Part shown: piece by piece, positions 21,416 to 32,470 of the stretch
How positions within the stretch are numbered: the stretch's first letter is position 1
Layout: the number at the start of each line of letters is the position of its first letter
Assembly (NCBI GenBank): GCA_036346255.1
Contig: CM070620.1
Location: 57,522,522 to 57,586,521, forward strand
Direction of reading: 5' to 3'
Length of the DNA: 64,000 nt
DNA from: Ampelocalamus luodianensis
Taxonomy: Eukaryota; Streptophyta; Magnoliopsida; Poales; Poaceae
Translations under genes and position numbers: made by a program
Notes under the pieces: model-generated
Databases searched by the model: none
Seen by the model: only the letters and a program-made list of their open reading frames with translations
What the model was told of the DNA's origin: nothing

Positions 21416-23682
21416 CAGTTCTTAAAGAGCCTGGAATGCTACTGGAAATAAACTATTCTAGCACAAATACAAATTTTCGGCATAGTCTCCTTTGTTTAAT
21501 CAACAAATCTGAGAGTTCATTACTATCACAAGGCATAAACAAAATCCTCATAATCAATTTATTCCAAACATGCATGAATATCAAAAGAACCAACCAAGGC
21601 TAGTAACCTCTTTATTACAACTAAACAGTAACCTCAACCACGTCATCCATGGGAGTTATTTAAACAGTTCATTTTATTCTAAATTTAGACTAAGCAGCAA
21701 ACGCCTTAAGTATGTGATATAGTGAGTGCATCGACATCTACTCCCTCCCGATCGTATCGTTCCTGCCATGGGTACATAAAACACATTAAAGCAAGAGTGA
21801 GCCCAACGACTCAGCAAGTATCAACAAGGCTATAAACATGAACTCAAACATAACATCTGTAGACCACAATCTCATTACACTAATCATAGCCAAATATCTC
21901 ATGATATGCAAACTATGCAATGCTCCTTTGAACTTTATCTCTTTTCGCATTTTACCGTAATGCGGGTATATCTGCCGTCATTGTATACCCTTGCCTGTGC
22001 CCTCTGGCACAGGGACCAAGAGCCTATACACCACATCTATAGGGACCTTTGCCCATCACTTAATGATGGGGACCTCTTTAATTCATAGCCCACATTCCAC
22101 GAATGTGGGGACCTCAAGACCGTCATCTACATGACGGGGACCTCAACTGTATGTGCTTGGTCACACGTGACCAAGGCACCTGTATGCTCACAACATGCAT
22201 ACGCACCATGATAACATATTCATATGCAAGAATACCTCAAATTCTCACTAACATTTAATCAATAACAACATACAGTGGATCCATTTAACTATACTAGCAT
22301 GTCATCAAGGTAAACAGTACACATCTCATAACAGGCAAGCATGGCTATGCTATCAAGATACATCACAAACACATGAACCAAACATACACATATAATAGCC
22401 CGAATACTTGCCTCAACCGCGCGAGAACGGTGGACGCGAAGAGGGTGCTGCCCCTGGAACCGCGCTCCCACCTGAACATAAAGGTATCCCAATCTAAGAC
22501 CAACACGCTGGACCAAGAGTATAAATAATAACACAACAAAACTCGCTAACTCTCAAGTGTTAACAAAATCCCCAATTTCTAGCGATCGTTTTGGTGCTTA
22601 CTGAAAACAGCCAAATTCTAAAATACATAACTTCCTGCTCAGGAGTCCAATTAAGATGCTCTTAGACTTTCTGAAAAGGTAATTGGATTACCTAAATAAA
22701 CCTAGTTGAGGAGCCCTCTTGATTCTGCCCTTAATATCCCCTATCAAACCAAACATCAGACGACAGAATTCTCGTCGGGTTCTCCGGACAGTACGCTAAA
22801 ACCATCATAACTTTTGCTACGAAAGTCCAAATCTCATGTTCTTTATCTCTATGAAAAGGTACAGAAATTACCCACATTTTTCGTTATACTGAGATCCCCT
22901 GATTCTCCTCTTAAATAGCAGTTTTAACCAAATTACTACGGACTGCCAGAAACTGACAGAACCACAGGACAGCAGCACTATAAAATTCATATCTCCCAGA
23001 CCGTTAATCGGATTTGGGCGATCTTGGCGGCCAACGAAAGCTAAGAACATAACCTACAACTCTCTAGGAGATCCAAACTCCTAATTCTGCCTCTAACCAC
23101 ATGAAATTTACCCCGCAAGCTACTGGACGAATCTGCAATACAGCAGGCAGATTGCAATCTAACCAAAGACTAACCGATATCTCTTCCAAGACTAGTTATC
23201 CAACAAGAACAATGTGTTACCCTTGAAGCCGCTGCAGATTTCAAACCCCGGATGGCTGCAAAGGTGCCCTTTCTTCTTCTCTAGGCCGGCAACAATGGAG
23301 GGGATCTTGGAGGGGAGGTTGAGGGGCGCAAGGGAGGAGCAACCAGGGGGAAGGAGGCGTGGGGGGGGGGAAGGGAAGAGGTGGCGGCCAGGATTTGGGG
23401 AAGTGGGGGCGTGGGAGAGGGGGGGAAGGGGCTGGTTCGGCTAGGGTTTAGGGGAGGGGCGCCCCCCCTTCTTTGGCCGGCCACCACAATGCCCACATGG
23501 GCCAAGCCCAAGCCCAGGTTGAGGACCAACAGCGATTAACCCCCTCTCTAAGTGTCTAACTGAGAAAATTCCCTAAAGGTCCCTCCCGTAATTCCATTTG
23601 ATCCTCCCCGGATTAATCGATCTCTCCCGAATAAAATTAATCTCCCCCGATTCAATTCTTATCTCACTTTCGGGATATTACA
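21416..23682 (-). repeat. Element G 3' LTR (2267 bp)
   Basis: On the minus strand it begins TGTAATATCCCG at 23682 and ends GTGTGTTACA at 21416. Compared with the 5' LTR it lacks 59 bases of pyrimidine-rich sequence (29722-29780) and has scattered substitutions and small indels. It has a GC-rich block at 23260-23520 and a hairpin array at 21947-22175. Confidence 0.92.
21947..22175 (-). other. Hairpin array in the G 3' LTR
   Basis: The same order of hairpins as in the 5' LTR (28411-28641), separated by GGGACC on the plus strand. Some stems are slightly damaged here, for example CTATACA opposite TCTATAG near 22023-22041. Confidence 0.75.
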
Positions 23683-23697
23683 TTCTACCCCCTTAAC
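23683..23697 (-). other. Element G polypurine tract
   Basis: The minus strand reads GTTAAGGGGGTAGAA directly before the 3' LTR start. It is nearly the same as in I and C. Confidence 0.85.
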
Positions 23698-24200
23698 AGG
23701 ATTCGACCCCGAATCTAAACATGACCACAAAAGATAAAACCGAAACTGGAAACTTAGCAACCAGGAAACACACCTGATGTGAACAAGTATGGATAAAGTT
23801 CGCGCATGAGACTCAGATTCCCAAGTGACCTCTCTCTCGATCTGCTGCGACAAAAACACCTTGACGTCTTCGACGTGCTACGCCTTACTCCTTGTCCCAA
23901 CCTTTCAAGAGTCGCTCGACGGACACGTCTCGAAGGCACGGTCTTACCCGTGGATCAACTGTTCTAAGGAAACTTTACCCTCCAGATTTCTCCAATACTC
24001 CCTCGACAACAGGTCAATCAAAACATTCCATGCTACCCGCCAAGACTCCAAATGGTCCTAGTGATACGGTAACTCCTAAATCTCCGCAACTTCCAGGAAC
24101 AACCAATGTACCTTGGACCAACATTCCCTTTGGTACCAAACCACGAAACCTGGGCATAACATATAGAACCCTTGTTCCTTGTATCATTCGATCTCTTCAC
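23698..24200 (-). pseudogene. Element G pol tail remnant (integrase C-terminus, chromodomain)
   Basis: On the minus strand FGTKGNVGPRYIG (about 24100-24140) corresponds to FGTKGKLSPRYIG of I and C, the GPY/F module. Around 23800-23850, QQIEREVTWESES corresponds to the chromodomain end QQTEREATWELES of I. The pieces are in different frames with stops between them. This is all that remains of pol in G and shows its descent from an autonomous family 2 element. Confidence 0.75.
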
Positions 24201-27200
24201 TTTAACAATGGGCACCTCCTTTAACCCGAGACGCACAACAGAACTTGTTTTAAAGCAACCTCTTTTTTTTTCTTTTCTTTTTTTTTTCTTAAAAAAAAAC
24301 TCAACTGAAAATAAAAGGTTCTCATCGCAACCAAGCGTTACCAACTCCTTACCAAAAGAGTTAAATCCGAAAACCAAAAGATTCAACATGTAATTCTTCC
24401 ACTTTCCAAGTAAGCAGTTTGCCAATGAACACCACAAAGGCCAAAAAGCACAAAAATCACTCGTATGCCTAATACAACCGTTTCCTTTCTTTGTCTTAAC
24501 CGAAAAGAACCACACAACCAGAAAAGGAAAGAAAGGAAAAATAAAAAATAACAGCAACATTTATAATTCGGCACCTATCAAAGAGACAAGCACAAATAAA
24601 AACCAAGAGAATAGTTCATCAATCGAGAATACAACCTTTTTCTCAAACCTTCTTTAAGAATTTAACTTTCTCTTAAACCATGAGATTCCAAATCATCGCA
24701 TAAACGCACCAATTCGTTTCTTTTAGTTTGGCCATCTCAAAGCTATGCTCAAACTGTACGCAAAATCCACGCCTAGATAGAAATACTCTTCCAATTCATA
24801 ATAACATACTCTGATCAACTTCTCTAAAAGAATTACTTTGACAAATAATTCCCAACACCTCAAAATAGATTTACTACGCAATCACGTCACCTTCATCTGT
24901 TATGGATAATCAATGTGAAATTCACCACATTCACACTCATTTACTTTACCCAAAGTATTCTATCAAAGATCAACACACTATTCAAAATTCGCTTCTGTTC
25001 ATCCACCTCTACACATAATATGGGGTCTCCAGGGTCCTAACATAACATGCAAAGCCCCAAATTTAACCTCCAAGTCTCCTACCATGAATTTCTAGCATAA
25101 TTGATAGGAAATCCTCAGATTCGTTTACTAAAATTCACACAGCCCAATCAATAATCTCAGTTATTAATATCAACATTCTCCACTAATCAGATACCGCCTA
25201 AAGCAATTTATTTCACCATCCTTAGACCTTCTCTCACCCATATCCATCAAATTCAGTTACACGACCACAATATACCCATTCACAATACTTTAACCGATTG
25301 ATCAAGATTCAAACATACTCAGTCACTAACATTAATAAATGATTATGTTCTTGACCAGTCTATCTTTAGAGATAATCTAACTCCCATAGGGTTAATCACT
25401 GAGACCAAGTTATACTTGACAATTACATAACAATCCCTGCTATCCCATCATTAACATGTCTAATAGATTTCTCTACACTGCTACTCTCTTTAACTTCACC
25501 ATCAAAACTCTTCTACACAATACTACTAAGTATCCAATTGCGACACTCTAATAAACTGATCCAGATTTCCATACTTGCTATTTGTAATGTTCGGTCAAAA
25601 AGAACACCAAATCTTGGACTACATCTCGCTATAGGTCCTAATAGTTGCGACAACGAAATCTGTTAGCTCCAAATATAAATATTCTTTTTAACTCAAACCC
25701 TCTCTGAGGATTATTATAATAAATCGATTTATTACTCCAAGCCTCTCAGACAACTTGACACCTTAAGGTTCACCAAACCATCTATTAGAACACCATTATC
25801 TAGATGCCAAATCACAACCGAAGAGACTTTGCAATAGAGTTTGGTTAACCCTTTCTTTGAAGAAGAGGCAATTAGAAATAAATTTTCAGCACAAAGGAAA
25901 ACGTTACCACTTACAGTAGTTACAAGATCAAGAGAAACAATCAGATAAAACTGTTCTCGAAAACCAAAAGATATGATCAAAGTTGAGGGCGCACGTCCCA
26001 CAATCAGAGAATATCAAACCTCAGACGAGAATAAAACACTGCTTTTAGAATTCGGGAAAACTCTTATGGGCAAGAACAAAAGTTTTAGACAATCTTCAAT
26101 AATCTGCAAGTTATGAAACTTTACTTCAATCTCAAATACTTCTACTTCACTCGACTTTCGTTGGTTACAGCATCACCATGGCAATTCCGACAAAGAGTAT
26201 TTGAAGATCACAACACCTAATCCACTTAGGAACTAATAAAACCTCTCAACACGTCACTTTGCTCTAAACAAATTCAGCTATCACATCAACATGAGGTCTG
26301 AAAGATCACAAACGCGAACTAGAAACATATTCAATTAATCAATATCTGGCGAGCGATCCAGTCCCTTTATACCACACATTCGATATTATCATCATAATCC
26401 CTTACTGACAATCGCACTAGTAATGTAACAATACACTCTTAGCGAGACTCATCATAGCCTCTTATCCCATCATGAATTTCTCCAAAAGAAACACAAGCCA
26501 CAAGGTTGAAACAAACCTATTTTATCTAGTTCATACTATCAAATAATAATTTCGCAAAGCACACTATCAAAGGCCACTTACTCATTCATCCACTCAACCA
26601 TTAGTGTTACTCACACCCGCTCCAACTATCATTAACAATTGTCAACTGTATGTATCATGTGTACGAAAAGGGTCCTACTTCTATTTGTAGTCACATAACC
26701 ATCTATAAACACAAAGTCAACATTTAATAATCTCATCTCTGTGACAATGAGGTTTCACAACATGCTACCTCCACATTCGTTTAATGCAATATACATGTTT
26801 CAATCTAGCTATTATGTATGATCATCAAATAACCAGTTTATGAAAATTTTCGAATTTGATATCCTCTAAGGCATCGTTCAAACACATTCTTAACATAACC
26901 ATCACTAATGAGTAGGCTAATCCATTGAGATACATTACTCTGTGTTATCCAATAAATCTACCCGATTCCACAATCCTAACGATTAGACCAAGTCATCAAT
27001 ATACCACACCTCTTAATAACTCTATTGATTCCAACTAAAAATTGTCATACTCATAGTCACAGCCCATCAAGAACTACTAGAGGACAACCTCCACTTAATC
27101 AACTTTCCTTGTTAAGGATCTTAGTTAAGATCGATCATGCACACACTGCGGACTCAACTTGATAACTCATAACACAACCATTAATCTTCAACACTCAAAA

Positions 27201-27856
27201 CACCCAAGAGAGATATGTTGAGTCAAAGCCTTCATGTACTAAAGGACTTGCAAAAGAAAACTTTCATTAACCAGAAACATCAAGCGAATAAATAGGTCAA
27301 GTTTTCCAATAAGAAAACAAAACTCCCACACAAAGGTCAATCTTGACAATTAGCAAAGTTCAACAATCGAGAATAACTCAACGGTTGAGAAAAACAATAA
27401 TTGATTTACGGGACAAATTAAGCCAATGGACACACACCAATAATTTCAAAGCAACCCAACAATCGCAACCGGATAAGAGTTGACCAAATTCAAATTCAAG
27501 GAAGAGAACAACTCCTCTAAAGATTCTCGCTATCGACACCTGTACTAAGATATCCGGGGTAGCACTTCTCTATTCCCACTCCACGAACGGTGGTGTAACC
27601 TGGTAAAGCCCAGGGTCACAGCCACGACCTTAACCTCTCAACAACGACTATTCCCACTCATAATAATCATAATAATTAATTAATAAGCAACCAAACTCAA
27701 TTCATATCAGCAATAACCAAAACGATATAACGGAAACGTAAATGCAAAGATTGGCCCATCCCCATCCTACTGTGCACCAGTGTGTCAAACTTTTAAGTTG
27801 ATTAACATTAGCAATTTTCTTTATAAATAATCTAGTCACCACGGACCTACAGCCCG
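24201..27856 (-). other. Element G non-coding interior
   Basis: About 3.65 kb of AT-rich sequence with no frame longer than about 175 codons and no recognisable gag, protease, RT or RNase H motif on either strand. A T-rich then A-rich low-complexity stretch lies at 24258-24300. It separates the primer site from the pol tail and probably serves as spacer and packaging sequence; that role is inference. I see no gene here. Confidence 0.75.
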
Positions 27857-27869
27857 CTCTGATACCAAT
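27857..27869 (-). other. Element G primer binding site
   Basis: The minus strand reads ATTGGTATCAGAG directly after the 5' LTR end TGTTACA. It fits initiator tRNA-Met. Confidence 0.88.
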
Positions 27870-30204
27870 TGTAACACCCCAGTTCTTAAAGAGCCTGGAA
27901 TGCTACTGGAAATAAACTATTCTAGCACAAATACAAATTTTCGGCATAGTCTCCTTTGTTTAATCAACAAATCTGAGAGTTCATTACTATCACAAGGCAT
28001 AAACAAAATCCTCATAATCAATTTATTCCAAACATGCATGAATATCAAAAGAACCAACCAAGGCTAGTAACCTCTTTATTACAACTAAACAGTAACCTCA
28101 GCCACGTCATCCATGGGAGTTATTTAAACAGTTCATTTTATTCTAAATTTAGACTAAGCAGCAAACGCCTTAAGTATGTGATATAGTGAGTGCATCCACA
28201 TCTACTCCCTCCCGATCGTATCGTTCCTGCCATGGGTACCTAAAACACATTAAAGCAAGAGTGAGCCCAACGACTCAGCAAGTATCAACAAGGCTATAAA
28301 CATGAACTCAAACATAACATCTGTAGACCACAATCTCATTACACTAATCATAGCCAAATATCTCATGATATGCAAACTATGCAATGCTCCTTTGAACTTT
28401 ATCTATTTTCGCATTTTACCGGTAATGCGGGGTATACAACCGTCGCTGTATACCCTTGCCTGTGCCCTCTGGCACAGGGACCAAGAGCCTATACACCACA
28501 TGTATAGGGACCTTGGCCCATCACTTAATGATGAGGACCTCTTTAATTCATAGCCCACATTCCACGAATGTGGGGACCTCAAGCCCGTCATCTACATGAC
28601 GGGGACCTCAACTGTATGTGCTTGGTCACCACGTGACCAAGGCACCTGTATGCTCACAACATGCATACGCACCATGATAACATATTCATATGCAAGAATA
28701 CCTCAAATTCTCACTAACATTTAATCAATAACAACATACAGTGGATCCATTTAACTATACTAGCATGTCATCAAGGTAAACAGTACACATCTCATAATGA
28801 GCAAGCATGGCTATGCTATCAAGATACATCACAAACACATGAACCAAACATACACATATAATAGCTCGAATACTTGCCTCAACCGCGCGAGAACGGTGGA
28901 CGCGAAGAGGGTGCTGCCCCTGGAACCACGCTCCCACCTGAACATAAAGGTATCCCAATCTAAGACCAACACGCTGGACCAAGAGCATAAATAATAACAC
29001 AACAAAACTCGCTAACTCTCAAGTGTTAACAAAATCCCCAATTTCTAGCGATCGTTTTGGTGCTTACTGAAAACAGCCAAATTCTAAAATACATAACTTC
29101 CTGCTCAGGAGTCCAATTAAGATGCTCTTAGACTTTCTGAAAAGGTAATTGCGTTACCTAAATAAACCTAGTTGAGGAGCCCTCTTGATTCTGCCCTTAA
29201 TTTCCCCTATCAAACCAAACATCAGACGACAGAATTCTCGTCGGGTTCTCTGGACAGTGCGCTAAAACCACCATAACTTTTGCTACGAAAGTCCAAATCT
29301 CATGTTCTTTATCTCTATGCAAAGGTACAGAAATTACCCACATTTTTTGTTATACTGAGATCCCCTGATTCTCCTTTTAAATAGCAGTTTTAACCAAATT
29401 ACTACGGACTGCCAGAAACTGATAGAACCACAGGACAGCAGCACTAGAAAATTCATATCTCCCAGACCGTTAATCGGATTTGGGCGATCTTGGCGGCCAA
29501 CGAAAGATAAGAACATAACCTACAGATCTCTAGGAGATCCAAACTCCTAATTCTGCCTCTAACCACATGAAATTTACCCCGCAAGCTACTGGACGAATCT
29601 ACAATACAGCAGGCAGATTGCAATCTAACCAAAGACTAACCGATATCTCTTCCAAGACTAGTTATCCAACAAGAACAATGTGTTACCCTTGAAGCCGCTG
29701 CAGATTTCAAACCCCGGATGGTGATCCCACCTTTTCCTCTTCTCCCTTCTCTTCTCCCCTCCCTTCCTCTTCTTTGGCCGCTGCAAAGGTGCCCTTTCTT
29801 CTTCTCTTGGCCGGCAACAATGGAGGATCTTGGAGGAGGTTGAGGGGTGCAAGGGAGGAGCAACCAGGGGGAAGGAGGTGTGGGGGGGGGGGGAAGGGAA
29901 GAGGTGGCGGCCAGGATTTGGGGAAGTGGGGGCGTGGGAGAGTGGGGGAAGGGGCTGGTTCGGCTAGGGTTTAGGGGAGGGGCGCCCCCCTTCTTTGGCC
30001 GGCCACCACAATGCCCACATGGGCCAAGCCCAAGCCCAGGTTGAGGACCAACAGCGATTAACCCCCTCTCTAAGTGTCTAACTGAGAAAATTCCCTAAAG
30101 GTCCCTCCCGTAATTCCATTTGATCCTCCCCCGATTAATCGATCTCTCCCGAATAAAATTAATCTCCCCCGATTCAATTCTTATCTCACTTTCGGGATAT
30201 TACA
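27870..30204 (-). repeat. Element G 5' LTR (2335 bp)
   Basis: On the minus strand it begins TGTAATATCCCG at 30204 and ends GGGTGTTACA at 27870. It holds a GC-rich block (29720-30030), with frames open on both strands that look non-coding, and the hairpin array at 28411-28641. It is the fuller of the two G LTRs. Confidence 0.92.
28411..28641 (-). other. Hairpin array in the G 5' LTR
   Basis: Eight inverted repeats in 231 bases (plus-strand arms). GCATT/AATGC; GGTATACA/TGTATACC (28431-28454); CCTGTGCC/GGCACAGG (28459-28478); CTATACA/TGTATAG (28489-28507); CATCA/TGATG (28519-28533); CCCACATTC/GAATGTGGG (28554-28574); CCCGTCAT/ATGACGGG (28584-28602); CTTGGTCAC/GTGACCAAG (28621-28641). Most are followed by GGACC on the plus strand. 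In element orientation the linker reads GGTCC. Confidence 0.85.
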
Positions 30205-30209
30205 CAGAG
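30205..30209 (+). repeat. Right TSD of element G
   Basis: CAGAG, the partner of 21411-21415. Confidence 0.9.
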
Positions 30210-30231
30210 TGCCCTATGTGATGTGCACCTG
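30205..30231 (-). pseudogene. Purple acid phosphatase exon fragment, 5' piece
   Basis: The minus strand reads CAG GTG CAC ATC ACA TAG GGC ACT CTG, that is QVHIT, stop, GTL, and continues in frame at 21410 as TGRAV once one TSD copy is removed. The family usually reads QVHIxQGD here, so the stop replaces a glutamine (CAG to TAG). Upstream, TGATGCAG could be a 3' splice site, placing an exon start near 30228-30231. Confidence 0.68.
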
Positions 30232-30290
30232 CATCATCAGCATGCATTCGTGTGGTTAATCAGTACCCAGCTGGCTGGTACCATCAATTG
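30232..30290. other. Short low-copy flank between G and H
   Basis: 59 bases, possibly the intron upstream of the phosphatase exon piece (minus strand). It ends in AATTG, the left TSD of H. No other feature was seen. Confidence 0.5.
30286..30290 (+). repeat. Left TSD of element H
   Basis: AATTG, repeated at 35005-35009. Confidence 0.9.
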
Positions 30291-30576
30291 TGTTGAATTG
30301 TGATCCGAATTTTTAATATGGAAGTATCCAAATAAGTTGTCATATTAGCGGATTAGTTAATTAGTTGAACTCTAAGTCCTTTTTTACCCCTTTATATACC
30401 TCTTGTAAGCCACGGGGAGTTGACGCGACGCCAAAATCCTCATTGTAATCCCCTGCGTTTTGTAATCGCTCATATAGTGATCATCGCCAGTTGGCGCCTG
30501 TAGTTTTTTGCCGCAAGGGTTTTTTACGTAAAATTTGTGTCTCTTGTCCCTATCGATCCGTGCACTATTTCTAACA
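30291..30576 (+). repeat. Element H 5' LTR (286 bp)
   Basis: It begins TGTTGAATTG and ends TTTCTAACA. A likely TATA box, TTTATATACC, lies at about 30391-30400. It is complete, unlike the 3' copy. Confidence 0.88.
30391..30400 (+). promoter_or_regulatory. Probable TATA box of element H LTR
   Basis: TTTATATACC in the middle of the LTR is the only TATA-like sequence there. The transcription start would be about 30 bases downstream; this is inference. Confidence 0.5.
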
Positions 30577-30578
30577 AG

Positions 30579-30590
30579 TGGTATTAGAGC
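30579..30590 (+). other. Element H primer binding site
   Basis: TGGTATTAGAGC two bases after the LTR. It has one mismatch to the usual TGGTATCAGAGC. Confidence 0.85.
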
Positions 30591-31180
30591 ACAAGAGATT
30601 AAGGTTCGAGAGGTACGGAAAAAAAGAACAAATCTATTCGGCACGGCCATTGTCGCCAAGCGCGCCTGCGTTCTCGGTCCAGCCGTCCACACGTCGTCGT
30701 CTCCGACACGCGACGTGCCAGCATCGCCCGCGGCTTTGGTCCCTCAGTCCCAGCATCGCCAGTGTCGCCCTGGTCTGCGCGCCTTCATCCACAAGTCGCC
30801 CCGGTCCGCGCGCCCGTTCAAATGTCGCCTGTTGCGCCAACTTCGCCAGCGACTCCTCGGTCGCGTGCACGCGGAAAGAAGCAGGGCGCCACCTTCGGTC
30901 CGTGCGTGCGTTCAAGACACAGCAGAAAAAACCAAAAGGCAATAGCAAAGGTCAGCAAGCACAAGTCCCAAGAAGAATTGCTTTCTATTAGATCTCACAG
31001 CAAGCTTCAAGGATTCTTCATGTGAATTGTTTTTGGAGATTTTTTGTTTTGTCCACCCGAGAAACATACCAAGAGATTCGAAGATCTTTGTTCTGTGTAC
31101 ACAGAAGGTGTACCAAACAGGTCGTGATTTTTGCTAGATTTACACCGATCAGTACCAGCAATTTTTAGATTTTATTCCTC
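30591..31180 (+). other. Element H leader
   Basis: 590 bases between the primer site and the gag ATG. A GC-rich part (30640-30900) is open in several frames on both strands but has no recognisable domain. I see no gene. Confidence 0.65.
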
Positions 31181-31939
31181 ATGGCGACTTTGAAGTATGA
31201 TCTTCTACTCCTAGATCGAGACACAAGATTTTCACTGTGGCAAGTCAAGATGAGGGCTGTGTTGGCACAGATGGATTTGAATGATGCATTGGAAAGTTTT
31301 GCAAAACAACCTACCACATGAACCACAAAAGACAAGTGTAAAGACCGTAAGGCTTTATCTCAGATTCACCTTCATCTATCAAATAATATTTTGCAGGATG
31401 TTTTCAAAGAGAAGACAACTGCTGCAATATGACTGAAGCTGGAACAAATTTGCATGACAAAAGGTCTCACAAGCAAGATGCATCTCAAGCAGAAGTTGTG
31501 CTCTCATAAATTGCAAGAAGGAGAATCTGTGCTTGATCATCTTTCGGCGTTTAAGGAGATCGTTGCCGACTTAGAGTCGATGGAGGTAAAATATGAGGAT
31601 GAGGATTTGGGTCTTATTCTTTTGTGTTCCCTGCCTAGTTCATTTTTAAATTTCAAAGATACCATATTATATAGTAGAGATACTCTCACTCTTAATGAAG
31701 TTTATGAAGCTTTGCATGCTAAGGAGAAGATGAAACAGATGGTACATTCTGAAAATTCAAGCTCAAAAGGAGAAGGTTTGTTTGTTCGTGGCAGGCAAAA
31801 GGAGAAGAACTCAAATAATAGACCTCGAGACAAAAGTTCGAATGGCTACAAGAACCGGTCAAAATCTAGAGGTAAGTACAAGTCGTGCACATATTGCAAG
31901 AAAAGTGGGCACGAGATCTCTGAATGCTGGAAGCTGTAG
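31181..31939 (+). pseudogene. gag: Element H gag, two premature stops
   Basis: The ATG at 31181 starts MATLKYDLLLLDRDTRFSLW, a copia gag N-terminus. In-frame TGA codons at 31319 and 31430 interrupt it; the second stands where a tryptophan is common (TGG to TGA). The rest is open to 31939: a UBN2-type gag region (HLSAFKEIVADLESM) and a nucleocapsid knuckle CTYCKKSGHEISEC (CX2CX4HX4C, 31886-31927), intact. The TAG stop at 31937 ends gag. Without the two stops it would be 252 codons, a normal length for gag in this group. Confidence 0.85.
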
Positions 31940-32470
31940 AATAAAGAAAAGAGAACTGGCCATTATAAGCCAAAAGGTAAACCAGATGATGAAGATAAAG
32001 CCTCTCTTACTGCTGATGATAGCCCTAATGGAGAAATACTTGTTGCCTTTGTTGGATGTGCTAAGACCAATGATGAATGGATTCTTGATTCTGCCTGTAC
32101 CTTTCATATGTGCCTGAATAGGGATTGGTTTGCCACCTATGAACCTGTTGAAGGTGTACTGTGTTGATGGGTGATAACTCATCTTGTAAGGTTGCAGAAA
32201 TTGGTTGAATTCAGATCAAGATGTTTGATGGCATTGTCGGAACTTTGACAGATGTGAGGCACATTCCATATTTGAAAAGGAACCTCATCTCTATGAGTAC
32301 TCTTGATGCTAAAGGGTACAAGTATTCTGATGAAGGTGGAGTTTTAAAGGTATCAAAAGGCTCTATTATTGTGATGAAAGCTGATATTAAAACTGCCAAT
32401 CTGTACCATCTGCGAGGTACTACAATATCAGGTAATGTTGCTGTAATTTCAAGTTCATTATCTGATTCTG
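31940..32470 (+). pseudogene. Element H protease region
   Basis: The active-site block WILDSACTFHMC lies at about 32080-32115 (DSA or DSG is usual for this group). Stops follow at about 32165 and 32204. The downstream frame 32221-32487 continues with DVRHIPYLKRNLISMSTL, a conserved block at the end of copia protease. At least one frameshift separates gag from this part. Confidence 0.8.

Larger units (their letters stand above)
21416..30204 (-). mobile_element. Element G: non-autonomous large LTR derivative, family 2
   Basis: It is flanked by the 5-bp TSD CAGAG. It has two complete LTRs of 2267 and 2335 bp that look nearly identical, a primer site and a purine tract. The 4.2-kb interior carries only a decayed pol tail (IN C-terminus and chromodomain) and otherwise no coding sequence. 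This is the structure called LARD. It must depend on enzymes from autonomous family 2 relatives such as I and C, whose LTR ends and primer site it shares. It inserted into the phosphatase exon fragment. Confidence 0.9.

Noticed and set aside
24256..24300. T-rich/A-rich run as a poly(A) tail of a LINE or processed copy
   Set aside because: It is inside the G interior with no target duplication or coding sequence next to it; low complexity is enough to explain it.
28411..28641. The hairpin array as a CRISPR-like repeat array
   Set aside because: Spacing is irregular, each unit is its own inverted repeat, the setting is a plant LTR, and there are no cas genes.
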